Positions 9,208-17,372 of a stretch of DNA of 64,000 nucleotides are shown one piece after another. Origin of the DNA: JALYUA01 sp038253555 (GTDB lineage: Bacteria; Acidobacteriota; Thermoanaerobaculia; UBA5066; Gp7-AA6); the NCBI GenBank assembly GCA_038253555.1, contig JBBSGZ010000002.1, positions 8,155 through 72,154 on the forward strand, in the 5' to 3' direction. Position 1 is the first letter of the stretch. Every line of letters begins with the position of its first letter. A model generated the notes under the pieces. It saw nothing but the letters and a program-made list of their open reading frames with translations. It had not been told where the DNA came from and made no database searches. Position numbers and translations under genes: made by a program.

Positions 9208-10725
9208 CTACTCCAGCCGGGCGGCCAGGCGCTCCATGGGCGCGCCGGCCAGGAACCGACGGGAAGCTTCCAGGTCCGGCGCGAGCAGACGGTCCCCGTC
9301 CCAGGGGGAGACGACTTCCCGGAACGCCGTCCTCAGCCGCTCGAGCGGCTTCGAGGAGCGGAGCGGGCGGAGAAACTCCATCGCCTGAAACGCGGCGAGA
9401 ACTTCGATACCGAGGACGCGCTCGAGATTGTCGACGACGGCGGCGAACTTCCGGGCGGCGATCGGCGACATCGAGACGTGGTCCTCCTTGTCGGCAGAGG
9501 TGGGGATCGAGTCGACGGAGGCCGGGTGCGACAGGATCTTCGACTCGGAAACGAGAGCGGCGGCCGTCACCTGGGCCATCATCAGTCCCGAGTTCAGCCC
9601 GCCCTCGGCCACCAGAAATGCGGGCAGATCCGAAAGGGCCGGATTCAGCAGCTTCTCGATCCGCCGTTCGGAGATCGAGGCGAGATCCGTGGCGGCGATC
9701 GCCGCGTAGTCGAGCACCAATCCCACGGGAGCTCCGTGGAAGTTTCCACCCGAAATGATCTCGCCGCCTTCCGCGAACACCAGCGGGTTGTCGGTGGCGC
9801 TGTTCATTTCGCGCTCGAGCACGTCCCGGGCGTGCGCGAACGCGTCCCGCGCGGCGCCATGCACCTGGGGCATGCAGCGGAGCGAATAATTGTCCTGCAC
9901 GCGGCCGCAGCCCCGGTGCGACTCCCGGATGGCGCTGCCCCCCAGCAGCGTCTTCAAGTTGCGCGCGGACGCGATCGCGCCGGGGTGCGGGCGGACGGAC
10001 GTGACCCGGGAATCGAACGCGGCGTCGGATCCCCTGGCCGCGTCGAGCGTCGCCGCCCCGGCGACGTCGGCGATGCGCGTCAGCGCCAGGGCGCGCTGGA
10101 GCGCGAGCCCTCCGACCGCGACGGACATCTGGACGCCGTTGATGAGCGCCAGGCCCTCCTTCGCCCGCAGGGTCACGGGCTCGAGGCCCGCGCGCTCGAG
10201 GGCGCGCCGCGCCGGCAGCTGGCGTCCGCCGACCCGCACGCGGCCTTCTCCCATCAGGCCCAGAGCGAGATGCGCCAGCGGAGCCAGATCCCCCGACGCC
10301 CCGACGGATCCGCGGGCTGGTACGACGGGGAGGATGTCGGCGGCGAGCATCGCAAGAAGAGCTTCGACAGTCGAGGTCCGCACGCCCGAGCATCCTTTCG
10401 CGAGGGCATTGACGCGCAGGGCGATCATCACCCGGACGACCTCGTCGGGCAGTGGCTCGCCCACGCCCGCGCAGTGACTGCGCACCAGGTTCCTCTGGAG
10501 CTTCTCGAGGTCTTCGCGCGGCACGGCCACGTCGGCGAATTTCCCGAACCCGGTCGTCAGTCCGTACGCGCGCTCGTTGCGGGCGACCGCGCCTTCGACG
10601 ATCCGCCGGGAAGCCGCGATCGCACGGCGTGCGGCGTTGGCCAGAACCACGCGCACGCGTCGGCCCGCGATTTCGGGAAGGTCGGAGAGGCGCATATCGG
10701 AACCGGACAGCGACAGGGGTTTCAT
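9208..10725 (-). CDS. hutH: Histidine ammonia-lyase
   Basis: Removes ammonia from histidine to give urocanate. 505 residues from ATG at 10725. The Ala-Ser-Gly triad that cyclises to the MIO electrophile is present in GSVGASGDLAPLAH. YGLTTGFGKFADV and NPLVFAEGGEIISGGNFHG are also family hallmarks. A longer open frame reaches 10851, but homology-like sequence starts only after 10725. A TACAAT hexamer lies 10 bases upstream of the ATG, suggesting a nearly leaderless transcript. It is divergent from purA and heads the run hutH-hutU-kinase-exported protein. Confidence 0.97.
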   Translation of the reverse strand: MKPLSLSGSDMRLSDLPEIAGRRVRVVLANAARRAIAASRRIVEGAVARNERAYGLTTGFGKFADVAVPREDLEKLQRNLVRSHCAGVGEPLPDEVVRVMIALRVNALAKGCSGVRTSTVEALLAMLAADILPVVPARGSVGASGDLAPLAHLALGLMGEGRVRVGGRQLPARRALERAGLEPVTLRAKEGLALINGVQMSVAVGGLALQRALALTRIADVAGAATLDAARGSDAAFDSRVTSVRPHPGAIASARNLKTLLGGSAIRESHRGCGRVQDNYSLRCMPQVHGAARDAFAHARDVLEREMNSATDNPLVFAEGGEIISGGNFHGAPVGLVLDYAAIAATDLASISERRIEKLLNPALSDLPAFLVAEGGLNSGLMMAQVTAAALVSESKILSHPASVDSIPTSADKEDHVSMSPIAARKFAAVVDNLERVLGIEVLAAFQAMEFLRPLRSSKPLERLRTAFREVVSPWDGDRLLAPDLEASRRFLAGAPMERLAARLE

Positions 10726-10735
10726 GCCGCCCGCG

Positions 10736-10741
10736 ATTGTA
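10736..10741 (-). promoter_or_regulatory. Putative -10 hexamer of the hutH promoter
   Basis: TACAAT on the minus strand with 10 bases to the hutH ATG. With usual -10 geometry transcription would start 3-4 bases before the start codon. No good -35 is obvious. It is one of several similarly placed TAnnnT hexamers in the window. Confidence 0.4.
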
Positions 10742-10889
10742 GGAGCTTTCGCCGGATCGACCGACCGCGTTGGCGCTCCGGCCCGGGAAATCGCGCCCCG
10801 CGCGCCGCGCCGGCCCTCTTTGAATGGTACCCTGCCTCGTTTTTCACACATCGTCCGCTTGCGCCCCCGGCGCGAAGGAGAGCTTTGCG

Positions 10890-12197
10890 GTGAAGGTCGT
10901 CGCGATCCTCGGAGGCCAGTGGGGAGACGAAGGGAAGGGGAAGATCATCGACCTTCTCTCCGACCGCTTCGACGTCGTCGCCAGGTACCACGGGGGACAT
11001 AACGCCGGCCACACGGTGAAGTTCGGAGACCGGCACTTCGCCCTGCACCTCCTTCCCGCCGGCGCGGTGCGCGGCCGGATCGGCGTCATCGGCCCGGGTG
11101 TCGTCGTCGACCCCGACGCTCTCCTGTCGGAAATCGCGACCGTGCGGGAGCAGGGCGTCGAAATCGGCGACAACCTCCTGCTGTCCGACCGCGCGCAGGT
11201 GATCCTCCCGTGGCACCGCCTGCTCGATGCCGCGCGGGAATCCGCGGCGGGAGACGCGAAGATTGGAACGACGCTGCGCGGAATCGGTCCCTCCTACGAG
11301 TCCGCGGCGGCCCGCAAGGGCATCCGCGTCGCGGAGCTTTACCGTCCCGAGACCCTCCGCGCGCGCGTCGAGGCGCTGGCCGCCGAAACCGGAGGCCTTC
11401 TCCGATCTCTCGGCTGCGCCGACATCCCGGAAACGAGCGCCGTCGTCGACTCTCTCGGCCGCTCCGCCGAGGCGTTGAAGCCGCACGTGCGCGATACCGG
11501 ACGCTACCTGCGCGACCATCTTTCCCGCGGGGGCACGCTGCTCGCGGAGGGCGCGCACGGCGCGATGCTCGACCTCTCGGCGGGAACGTACCCGTTCGTG
11601 ACGTCCTCGACGTGCACGTCCGGGGGCGTCGCCGCCGGGCTGCACATCTCGCCCCGGGCGCTCGACGGCTCGCTCGTCGTTCTGAAGGCCTATACGACCC
11701 GGGTCGGGTCCGGCCCGTTTCCGACGGAGCTGAAGGACGCGACCGGCGAGTTCCTGCGGGCACGCGGGAACGAATACGGGACCTCGACCGGCCGCCCCCG
11801 CCGGACCGGCTGGTTCGACGCGGTGGTCGCGCGCACGGCCGTCGAGCTCTCGGGCGCCGCCGCCGTCGCCATAACGAAGCTCGACGTGCTCGACGAACTC
11901 GCCGAAATCCCCGTATGCGTCGGCTACCGGCTCGACGGGCGGGAGCTCTACGACGTCCCTCCTCTCGTCGAAGACCTCGACCGCGTCGAGCCCGTGTACG
12001 AAACGGTCCCGGGATGGCAGACGAAAACGACCGCCGCGACGCGCCCCGGGGACCTGCCGGCCGCGGCGCACCGGTACGTGCGTTACCTCGAGGAACGGAT
12101 CGGCGCGCCGGCTGTGTTTCTCTCGACCGGTCCCCGGCGGGAAGAAACGGTCTGGTGCCTCGACAGCGAGTTCTTAAAGGCCCTGCCGGGCACCTGA
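10890..12197 (+). CDS. purA: Adenylosuccinate synthetase
   Basis: Joins IMP and aspartate with GTP to give adenylosuccinate, the first committed step to AMP. 435 residues. The GTG at 10890 is preceded by AAGGAG at 10875-10880, and homology begins exactly there (VKVVAILGGQWGDEGKGK). Other family blocks are GGHNAGHT, the GTTLRGIGPSYESAAARKGIRV region, LAEGAHGAMLDLSAGTYPFVTSS, TRVGSGPFPTEL and ITKLDVLD. The in-frame ATG/GTG starts upstream are rejected because they add unrelated residues. Transcribed divergently from the hut genes. Confidence 0.97.
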   Translation: MKVVAILGGQWGDEGKGKIIDLLSDRFDVVARYHGGHNAGHTVKFGDRHFALHLLPAGAVRGRIGVIGPGVVVDPDALLSEIATVREQGVEIGDNLLLSDRAQVILPWHRLLDAARESAAGDAKIGTTLRGIGPSYESAAARKGIRVAELYRPETLRARVEALAAETGGLLRSLGCADIPETSAVVDSLGRSAEALKPHVRDTGRYLRDHLSRGGTLLAEGAHGAMLDLSAGTYPFVTSSTCTSGGVAAGLHISPRALDGSLVVLKAYTTRVGSGPFPTELKDATGEFLRARGNEYGTSTGRPRRTGWFDAVVARTAVELSGAAAVAITKLDVLDELAEIPVCVGYRLDGRELYDVPPLVEDLDRVEPVYETVPGWQTKTTAATRPGDLPAAAHRYVRYLEERIGAPAVFLSTGPRREETVWCLDSEFLKALPGT

Positions 12198-12237
12198 TCC
12201 GGAACATCCCTTGCAGACGGGCGAGCGGAGGCTCCAG

Positions 12238-12564
12238 ATGAATACACGCTCGAGGGTCCGTCTCTCCGCGCTTTTTTTGCCCGCAGTCGCCCTCCTCGCC
12301 GGGGTCCTGCTCATCGGCCAGGCCGCCTGCTCGTCTTCCACACCGAGAGGAGGATCTCCGACCGGTGGGACCACGGGGACGACCGGGACGACCGGCACGG
12401 CGGGAACCACCGGGACCGGCGGATCTACTGATTCTGGAACCGGCGGCCGGTACACCGTGACGCCGGCGGGCGGGACGAGCAGCCCCGGCTATCGCGCAAC
12501 GCCCGGCAACACCACGCCGGACCGCGACCGCACGCCTTCCGCCACGCAGCCCGCGTCCCGCTGA
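12238..12564 (+). CDS. Small Gly/Thr-rich putative lipoprotein
   Basis: 108 residues: a basic N-terminus, a hydrophobic helix (LFLPAVALLAGVLLI) and a Cys after QAA that could be lipidated, although the lipobox is imperfect. The mature part is disordered, with GTTGTTGT-type repeats encoded by a tandem ACCGGGACG-like repeat at about 12360-12430. A GCGGAGG ribosome site precedes the ATG. No family is recognised. It follows purA after about 40 bases and may be cotranscribed. Confidence 0.7.
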   Translation: MNTRSRVRLSALFLPAVALLAGVLLIGQAACSSSTPRGGSPTGGTTGTTGTTGTAGTTGTGGSTDSGTGGRYTVTPAGGTSSPGYRATPGNTTPDRDRTPSATQPASR

Positions 12565-12605
12565 ACTGCGCTCGCCGTCGAGGTCCCCGCTCCGCGCCTC
12601 ATGGG

Positions 12606-12611
12606 TAGAAT
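12606..12611 (+). promoter_or_regulatory. Putative -10 hexamer before the YkgJ-like gene
   Basis: TAGAAT within GGGTAGAAT, 15 bases before the ATG at 12627 and 3 bases before an alternative GTG at 12615. Placement resembles the other near-start hexamers in this window. Confidence 0.35.
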
Positions 12612-12626
12612 CGGGTGGAGCTCGCC

Positions 12627-12998
12627 ATGCTTTTTCCAGAGTCCCCCGATTGGCCCGCCCCGGCCTTGGACTGCCGGACCTGCGGAGCCTGCTGCGCGTC
12701 CCCCTGGACGGGAAACGGCTACGTGGCGCTGGACGATGAGGAGTTGCGCCTTCGCCGGGTGGGAGTCCTCACGGTGACCTTGCGATACGGCGGCCCGACG
12801 GGCTTCGGACAGCTCGTCGAGAAACTCGGAACGGTGCGGGACGAGGCAGGCCGGTTCGTCTGCGCCGAGTTCGATGGCCGGATCGCCGGACCGTCTCGCT
12901 GCCGGATTTACGAGGACCGCCCGCTGCCCTGCCGCCGGCTCGAACCGGCAAGCGCCGCCTGCCTCGACGCGCGCCGCCGCGCGGGCCTCCCGGATTAA
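12627..12998 (+). CDS. YkgJ-family cysteine-cluster protein
   Basis: 123 residues with a CxxCxxCC cluster (CRTCGACC, about residues 16-23) and a later CRIYEDRPLPCR, the arrangement of the UPF0153/YkgJ zinc- or iron-chelating family, whose function is not well defined. ATG at 12627 has GGAG six bases upstream. A GTG at 12615 is an alternative start lying very close to a TAGAAT hexamer. The C-terminus ends shortly before the tRNA-Lys-inserted element. Confidence 0.8.
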   Translation: MLFPESPDWPAPALDCRTCGACCASPWTGNGYVALDDEELRLRRVGVLTVTLRYGGPTGFGQLVEKLGTVRDEAGRFVCAEFDGRIAGPSRCRIYEDRPLPCRRLEPASAACLDARRRAGLPD

Positions 12999-13063
12999 CG
13001 CGGCCGCCCGCCTGCCGTCCAGAGCCCCGTTCCAGGGCCCATGCTGAGGAGTCGAGAGGATCT

Positions 13064-13091
13064 TTGGTGGGCCGTCTGGGACTCGAACCCA
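13064..13091 (-). repeat. Distal attachment-site copy (partial tRNA-Lys 3' end)
   Basis: 28 bases identical to 16443-16470, covering the T-loop side, acceptor 3' strand and encoded CCA of tRNA-Lys. The match ends immediately after, and the remainder of a tRNA is absent. It therefore looks like the displaced 3' end left by integration. Confidence 0.88.
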
Positions 13092-13093
13092 AC

Positions 13094-14311
13094 CTATTTC
13101 TCCGAAACGCTCGGAAAAACCGCCACTCTTTCTGCGCCGACGACTCGTTTTTCTGCCGCCGCTTCCCGCTTCGCCGCCAGGTAGAGCTCGACCTTCTCGG
13201 AGGCCGCGTGAGCCCGCTCCGGCCGCTGCTTGAGGTATCGCAGCATCATCGCGTCGGTCTTGTGTCCGCTGCGGTCCTTGATCTCCGCGTGCGACAGCCC
13301 GGCGTCATTCATCAGCCCGACCGCGGTGCTCTTCACCGTGTAGATCGTGAAACCTCCGTCGCGTCCATAGGCGAGCCCCATTTCCGCGCATGCGCCGGCG
13401 AACAGGGCCCGGTCCTTCTCGTCGCGCATGTGCCGGCCGCTGCGGTGGAAGATCAGGTCGCAACCGAGCCGACGAGCGGCGAGCCGGCGCTCGATGATCT
13501 CCCGTAACGCGCCGGAGAGCCCGATCATGACGGCGTTGCCCTTCTTCTCGGGCCGGATCTTGAGCGTCCAGGTCTCCGAGTCGAATTGCGACCACGTCAG
13601 GTTCCGGAGCCCTTCCGGCCGACGCGCCGTCAGACTCATGAACTCCACGAGGTCCGGGAGCGGGTCTCCGGTCTTGAGCTTGCGGAGCCGCGAGACAAGC
13701 TCCCCGACGCGCTCGGGCGGAAATTCGATCTCCGAGACGTTGTCGATCTCGGGTAGCTCGATGTAGGGCGCGAACGCGATCGCCTTGCGCTGCACCGCGT
13801 ACCGAAACGCGCGGTTCAAGATCTCGAGCTCGCGGCGGATGCTCGTCGCCCCCGCCTTCGCGCGCTTGAGCGTGCCGTCGCCCTTCCGCCGACGCTCCCG
13901 GTACTGGTCAACGTGCTCCGGCCGGAACTCCACCGCCCGGATCGGACCGAGCAGCGCCTTCAACGTCCCGGTTCGATACCGAATCTCGCAGACGCTCGCG
14001 AGCTTCTCCGCCTCGCAGCGGCGGAGGTTCGCATCGAGGAGGTCCGCGACCGTCACGCGCTCGAGCTTCGGAGTCGCGAGCGGAGCGATCCCCTCCCCCG
14101 CATTGTCCCGGCTGCGCGTCAGGCGCTTCAATTCCCGCTTCGCGTCGGCCAGGTCCTCCGTCTTCGCCGAGACGAGGATCTCCTTCCGCTCGGCGCGGTA
14201 GCTGATGTACAGGTGCTTGCTCACCTTCTTCTTCGTCTCGGAGTCCACGAAAAAGAAGATCGTGCCCTCGCCGGTATCCCCCGACCACTCGACCTGACGG
14301 ATCCGTTTCAT
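13094..14311 (-). CDS. int: Tyrosine recombinase / integrase with a divergent active site
   Basis: 405 residues. Start ATG at 14311, with GGGAG upstream; the frame is open to 14563 but that part overlaps the preceding small ORF. It has an N-terminal DNA-binding/core-binding region (TVADLLDANLRR through SIRRELEILNRAFRYAV) and a catalytic domain. The first Arg is in TARRPEGLRNLTW, SGHK supplies the His/Lys box and the Tyr nucleophile is in MLRYLKQ. The usual H-x-x-R box appears as YTVK in FTIYTVKSTAVGLMNDAG, so the second catalytic Arg is replaced by Lys and the His by Tyr. It lies next to the attachment site and presumably catalysed integration into tRNA-Lys. Confidence 0.9.
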   Translation of the reverse strand: MKRIRQVEWSGDTGEGTIFFFVDSETKKKVSKHLYISYRAERKEILVSAKTEDLADAKRELKRLTRSRDNAGEGIAPLATPKLERVTVADLLDANLRRCEAEKLASVCEIRYRTGTLKALLGPIRAVEFRPEHVDQYRERRRKGDGTLKRAKAGATSIRRELEILNRAFRYAVQRKAIAFAPYIELPEIDNVSEIEFPPERVGELVSRLRKLKTGDPLPDLVEFMSLTARRPEGLRNLTWSQFDSETWTLKIRPEKKGNAVMIGLSGALREIIERRLAARRLGCDLIFHRSGRHMRDEKDRALFAGACAEMGLAYGRDGGFTIYTVKSTAVGLMNDAGLSHAEIKDRSGHKTDAMMLRYLKQRPERAHAASEKVELYLAAKREAAAEKRVVGAERVAVFPSVSEK

Positions 14312-14548
14312 GATTTCGCTCCCTTCTTCGCCGTCCGCGGCCGGCCCGCACGCTTGGGCTCGATCGGCTGCTTCGACCCGAGATAGTCCCGAATCGCGAC
14401 GTTGACGAGATAGGTCAGCGCCACCGATATCCTTTTCGCGTTTGCGGACCTGGCGGCCTAACTTCCGCTCGAGTCGTTCAAGGTCACAGGTGTCTTCGGG
14501 CGGGGGGATCCAACGGACGATTTTCCGCGGGCCGGTCAGCGGAGCCAT
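14308..14548 (-). pseudogene. Frameshifted ribbon-helix-helix-like small protein
   Basis: From ATG at 14548 the frame reads a basic start (MAPLTGPRKIVRW) and a helix (DLERLERKLGRQVRKREKDI), then loses sense. Removing one G after the codons for KDI joins it to another frame reading VALTYLVNVAIRDYLG, followed by a basic tail (KRAGRPRTAKK) and a stop that overlaps the integrase ATG (ATGA). The joined product, about 79 residues, looks like a CopG/Arc-type DNA-binding protein. That would suit a small excision or regulatory factor. Either the gene is broken or the base is an assembly error. The shift lies near 14428-14433. Confidence 0.5.
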
Positions 14549-14670
14549 GCGAGTCCCCTGCACTCTCCCCGCGAGAAGTAGAGCAGGCGGAGAGCGGCGC
14601 GGGGGGCCGCGGTTCGGTCGGAGGGAGCTACCCGCCGCCTATCCGCCCACCGATGACTCTACGCTCGCGG

Positions 14671-14901
14671 TCAAGCGTTCAGGTCCGCCCGCCCTTTGAG
14701 CAGCCGGACCATGCGCTCCGCCTCTTCCTTAGCCAGTAGAAACCGTTCGCTGTCGAACCGGCCATCGGTCGCCCGCACCAGCGCCGCCAGGGCGCGATAG
14801 GCGAGCCAGAGATCGGAGCGCGGGACGGAAAGCTGCTCCGGCGTCTCGAGCAGTGGAGAAGAGGAGACGCACGCCGCGCCGCGCTTGCCTGGCACCCGCA
14901 T
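14671..14901 (-). CDS. Small hypothetical element protein
   Basis: 76 residues from ATG at 14901, overlapping the terminase stop (ATGA). It is helical in its second half (LWLAYRALAALVRA, RFLLAKEEAERMVRLL) with no recognised domain. Coupling to the terminase suggests a phage-type accessory protein. The frame is also open upstream to 14970, but that part runs inside the terminase gene. Confidence 0.55.
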   Translation of the reverse strand: MRVPGKRGAACVSSSPLLETPEQLSVPRSDLWLAYRALAALVRATDGRFDSERFLLAKEEAERMVRLLKGRADLNA

Positions 14902-16277
14902 CAAAATCCCCGGAAGCGGTTTCGCCGGTCGCGCTCTTCCGCTTCGGCCTCGTCCATGTCGCGAGCCCACTGTCCGCCGTTCTCGTAGAATTTCCCGTCG
15001 CGATACCCGCTCTCGTCGACGAGGGAAGTGCCCGCGTATTTCTCGACCCGCAGCGCCACGAAGAATCCCGCACCGCCCTTCCCGAGCTCCTGGCAGGCGA
15101 GCGCGAGACTCATGACTCCGTCATCTGACATACCCGCGGCGCTGCCGTATCGCACCTCCCCGCTTTCGGAGAGCTCGTACTCCATCGCGTCCATTTCTTC
15201 GCGAAGCCAGACGTACTTCTGCGGGATGGAAATCTCCCGCTTCTCGCACGCGACGACGAGACGCTCGATCAGTCGCTTCTTGCTCGGGCCCGTAAAGACA
15301 AAACCCTCGACGCGCAGCCCGGCCTTCCTGAGCTCCTCGATCACGACGTCGCCGACGCCCGTCGCATCGACGACCGCGCGCGAACAGCCGTACCGCGCAT
15401 AGAGCGCCGCGGCTCGCTCAACCTGGACCGTCCAGGCAACCGCGTTGAACCGGTCGACGTAGGCCACCTTTCCCGAGCCCACGTCGAGAACGGTCAGGAC
15501 AGTCCAGTCCTGCTTGCGCGCGAGGTCTGCGCCCATGACGTAGCGGCCTCCCTTGACGGGCGAGCTCCATTCCGCGCCCGTGAAAATCTCGTCGAGTCCT
15601 CTCAGCAGAGCAGCGTCGGCCTCCGGAATCTCCGCCAGGTAGAGCGCGCGCCACAAACTCTCGGGCATCTTGTTGCGCATCGACTCGATCAGCTCGGCCG
15701 GGACGAAGCCTTCCCCGAGAGTCGGGAAGAGCATGTAATCCTCGGAGGACGTCGCGCGCTCTTCGGGAGTCATGTGCTTGACCCGGAGCAGGTGTCGAAT
15801 CGCCCAGTTCTTTGACCCGCGTTCGAGGTTGAACGCGAGTCGGACCTTTCCGTTCGTCGCCGAAATCGTCGTGAGCGCCGCGGTCAGGGACGCCTCGGTC
15901 TGCCGGCTCGCTTCGTCGATCACGACGCGGTGATAGGCGTCGCCGTAGATCGCCTCCGGGTTGTCGCCCGAATAAAAATCGACCCGGCCGCCGTTCTCGC
16001 CGGTGAATTTCAACTCCGCCGCGGCGACGTCCTGGCGCGCGATCGGGACCTCGAGGAAAGTCTTGAGCAAATCGAAGAGGGAGCGCGATCGCCGGTACCA
16101 GGGCCCGACGACGGCGCATCGCTCGCCGGCAAGAAATCCCTGCACGATCCAGAGCGCGAGCCCGACCGTCTTCCCGGTCTTCGTCCCGGCGCCGACGTAC
16201 AGGATCCGCGCCGGGCTCTCGATGAGCTTTCGCTGATTCGGCGTCAGCGCCGGGAGGGTGATTTTTACGGGCGGCAC
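14901..16277 (-). CDS. terL: Phage terminase large subunit
   Basis: 458 residues from GTG at 16277. The N-terminal ATPase has Walker A GAGTKTGKT (residues 29-37), a PWYRRS motif and Walker B VVIDEAS (about 118-124). The C-terminal RNase H-like nuclease has GADLARKQDWTVLTVLD (first acidic residue), VVDATGVGD (second) and a later Asp in MSDDGVMSLALA. All key acidic residues appear intact. In phages this motor cuts and pumps DNA into capsids with a small subunit and portal; neither is identifiable here. A triplicated CTTTCTGCGG motif lies just upstream (16285-16318). Confidence 0.92.
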   Translation of the reverse strand: MPPVKITLPALTPNQRKLIESPARILYVGAGTKTGKTVGLALWIVQGFLAGERCAVVGPWYRRSRSLFDLLKTFLEVPIARQDVAAAELKFTGENGGRVDFYSGDNPEAIYGDAYHRVVIDEASRQTEASLTAALTTISATNGKVRLAFNLERGSKNWAIRHLLRVKHMTPEERATSSEDYMLFPTLGEGFVPAELIESMRNKMPESLWRALYLAEIPEADAALLRGLDEIFTGAEWSSPVKGGRYVMGADLARKQDWTVLTVLDVGSGKVAYVDRFNAVAWTVQVERAAALYARYGCSRAVVDATGVGDVVIEELRKAGLRVEGFVFTGPSKKRLIERLVVACEKREISIPQKYVWLREEMDAMEYELSESGEVRYGSAAGMSDDGVMSLALACQELGKGGAGFFVALRVEKYAGTSLVDESGYRDGKFYENGGQWARDMDEAEAEERDRRNRFRGF

Positions 16278-16442
16278 GGCTCAGCCTTTCTGCGGACTTT
16301 CTGCGGGACTTTCTGCGGGCGTGCCACCGGGATTGACCTTTTCGGGTCTGAGCGCCCGCGGCACGCTCGCGGCGAAAGCCCCCAAATAGGCCGTATTTGC
16401 GGCCACTTTCGCGCGCAGCCGGTAACGAGCGGTGAGAAGAGG

Positions 16443-16470
16443 TTGGTGGGCCGTCTGGGACTCGAACCCA
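16443..16470 (-). repeat. tRNA-proximal attachment-site copy
   Basis: 28-bp repeat identical to 13064-13091. Here it is part of the intact tRNA-Lys gene, from the T loop to the encoded CCA. The offset between copies is 3379 bp, the length of the inserted element. Confidence 0.88.
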
Positions 16471-16520
16471 GGACCACCGGCTTAAAAGGCCGATGCTCTA
16501 ACCGACTGAGCTAACGGCCC
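16444..16520 (-). tRNA. tRNA-Lys (anticodon UUU)
   Basis: 77 bases including an encoded CCA. The acceptor strands GGGCCGT/ACGGCCC pair perfectly, the D arm is GCTC...GAGC, the anticodon stem is TCGGC/GCCGG with loop CTTTTAA (anticodon TTT), and the T arm is CTGGG-TTCGAGT-CCCAG. Its 3' end is the integration site of the neighbouring element. Confidence 0.97.
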
Positions 16521-16682
16521 GCGTGCGGGGCATCCAGTTTTCGCATCCTACCCGATTTCGTCCAGAGCGACGCCCCGGGTCGTCCAAAGACGCTCGTTCC
16601 GGATTATGGTTAGGAAAACCCGGCACGTGGCGGCAGACGGATGTGAGATGCGCGTGGGGCAGAGTCCCCCGGGAGGTGTCGT

Positions 16683-17222
16683 TTGGGCTGGCTGTCAAAT
16701 GTCATCCATCGCGACTCGAGGTGGTATTTCACGACTTCTGCCGGCGCGGACGTCGCGGTCGGGCTCGGCGTCCAGCTGCAGGGCTCGGGGGGCAAGCTGT
16801 ACGTCAAATGGGGGAACGAACCTCATCTCTACGAAATTACCTATGGAGGCGTCGGGGTGAGCGTCGGGGTCTCGTTACCCGTCAGCGAAACGGTCTCCTT
16901 CACGGGCCTCCCGGGCGGCTGGGGAAAGATTTACCGCGGTCTGGGTGTCGGTGAGATGAATCGCAATCACTTCAAGGGCGGGTTCATCATGCTGAGCACG
17001 ACGACCGCATTCGCACTCGGTCACTCAGGAACCCTGATTTTTTTCGGAGCCAACAGTGTTCTTCTGAATGTGCTCACGACGGGGCCGGGCGCCTTGTTAG
17101 GGGGTGTCGCCGTCCCCGCGCTCTTCAACGGTATCGGGTTCTACGGGGGGGTCGTTGCCGGAAGTCCGAGCACGGGGTTCTCGGCCGTCAAAGGGTGGAT
17201 GACCGAGGCGAAGCGTCTTTAG
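16683..17222 (+). CDS. Hypothetical Gly-rich protein
   Basis: 179 residues from TTG at 16683, with GGGAGG about 8 bases upstream. The first half has short alternating strands (GADVAVGLGVQLQ, KLYVKWG, GVGVSVGVSL). The second half contains two hydrophobic Gly/Ala-rich stretches (about residues 105-125 and 130-160). No signal peptide is evident and no family is recognised. It sits alone between the tRNA-Lys gene and a convergent ScyD-like gene; a role linked to the mobile element cannot be judged. Confidence 0.6.
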   Translation: MGWLSNVIHRDSRWYFTTSAGADVAVGLGVQLQGSGGKLYVKWGNEPHLYEITYGGVGVSVGVSLPVSETVSFTGLPGGWGKIYRGLGVGEMNRNHFKGGFIMLSTTTAFALGHSGTLIFFGANSVLLNVLTTGPGALLGGVAVPALFNGIGFYGGVVAGSPSTGFSAVKGWMTEAKRL

Positions 17223-17372
17223 GGAAATCGCGGATCCACCTCGAGAATGTTCTGCTGCCCCGGCCGCACAGCCGGCGCTCAATTCAGCGAAGAAGCGCCG
17301 GCCGCAGGGTGAGTCTCCAATTTTCCATGTCGCAACTCACCGGCGGCCGGCGGCGTCAGCTCCCGCCCCTCG

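Larger units (their letters stand above)
13064..16470. mobile_element. 3.4-kb integrated element in tRNA-Lys (phage remnant or satellite)
   Basis: Bounded by a 28-bp perfect direct repeat (13064-13091 and 16443-16470) that matches the 3' end of the intact tRNA-Lys gene at 16444-16520. This is the classic result of integration into a tRNA 3' end: the copy at the tRNA restores the gene and the distal copy is the displaced end. All element genes run on the minus strand: terminase large subunit, a 76-codon ORF, a frameshifted ribbon-helix-helix-like ORF, and a tyrosine recombinase whose stop is 2 bases from the distal repeat. No portal, capsid, tail, lysis or replication gene is present. Confidence 0.88.

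Noticed and set aside
16265..16477. 70-codon minus-strand ORF overlapping the terminase start (possible small terminase end)
   Set aside because: It starts inside the tRNA gene and is mostly basic low-complexity sequence; no small-terminase motif is visible.
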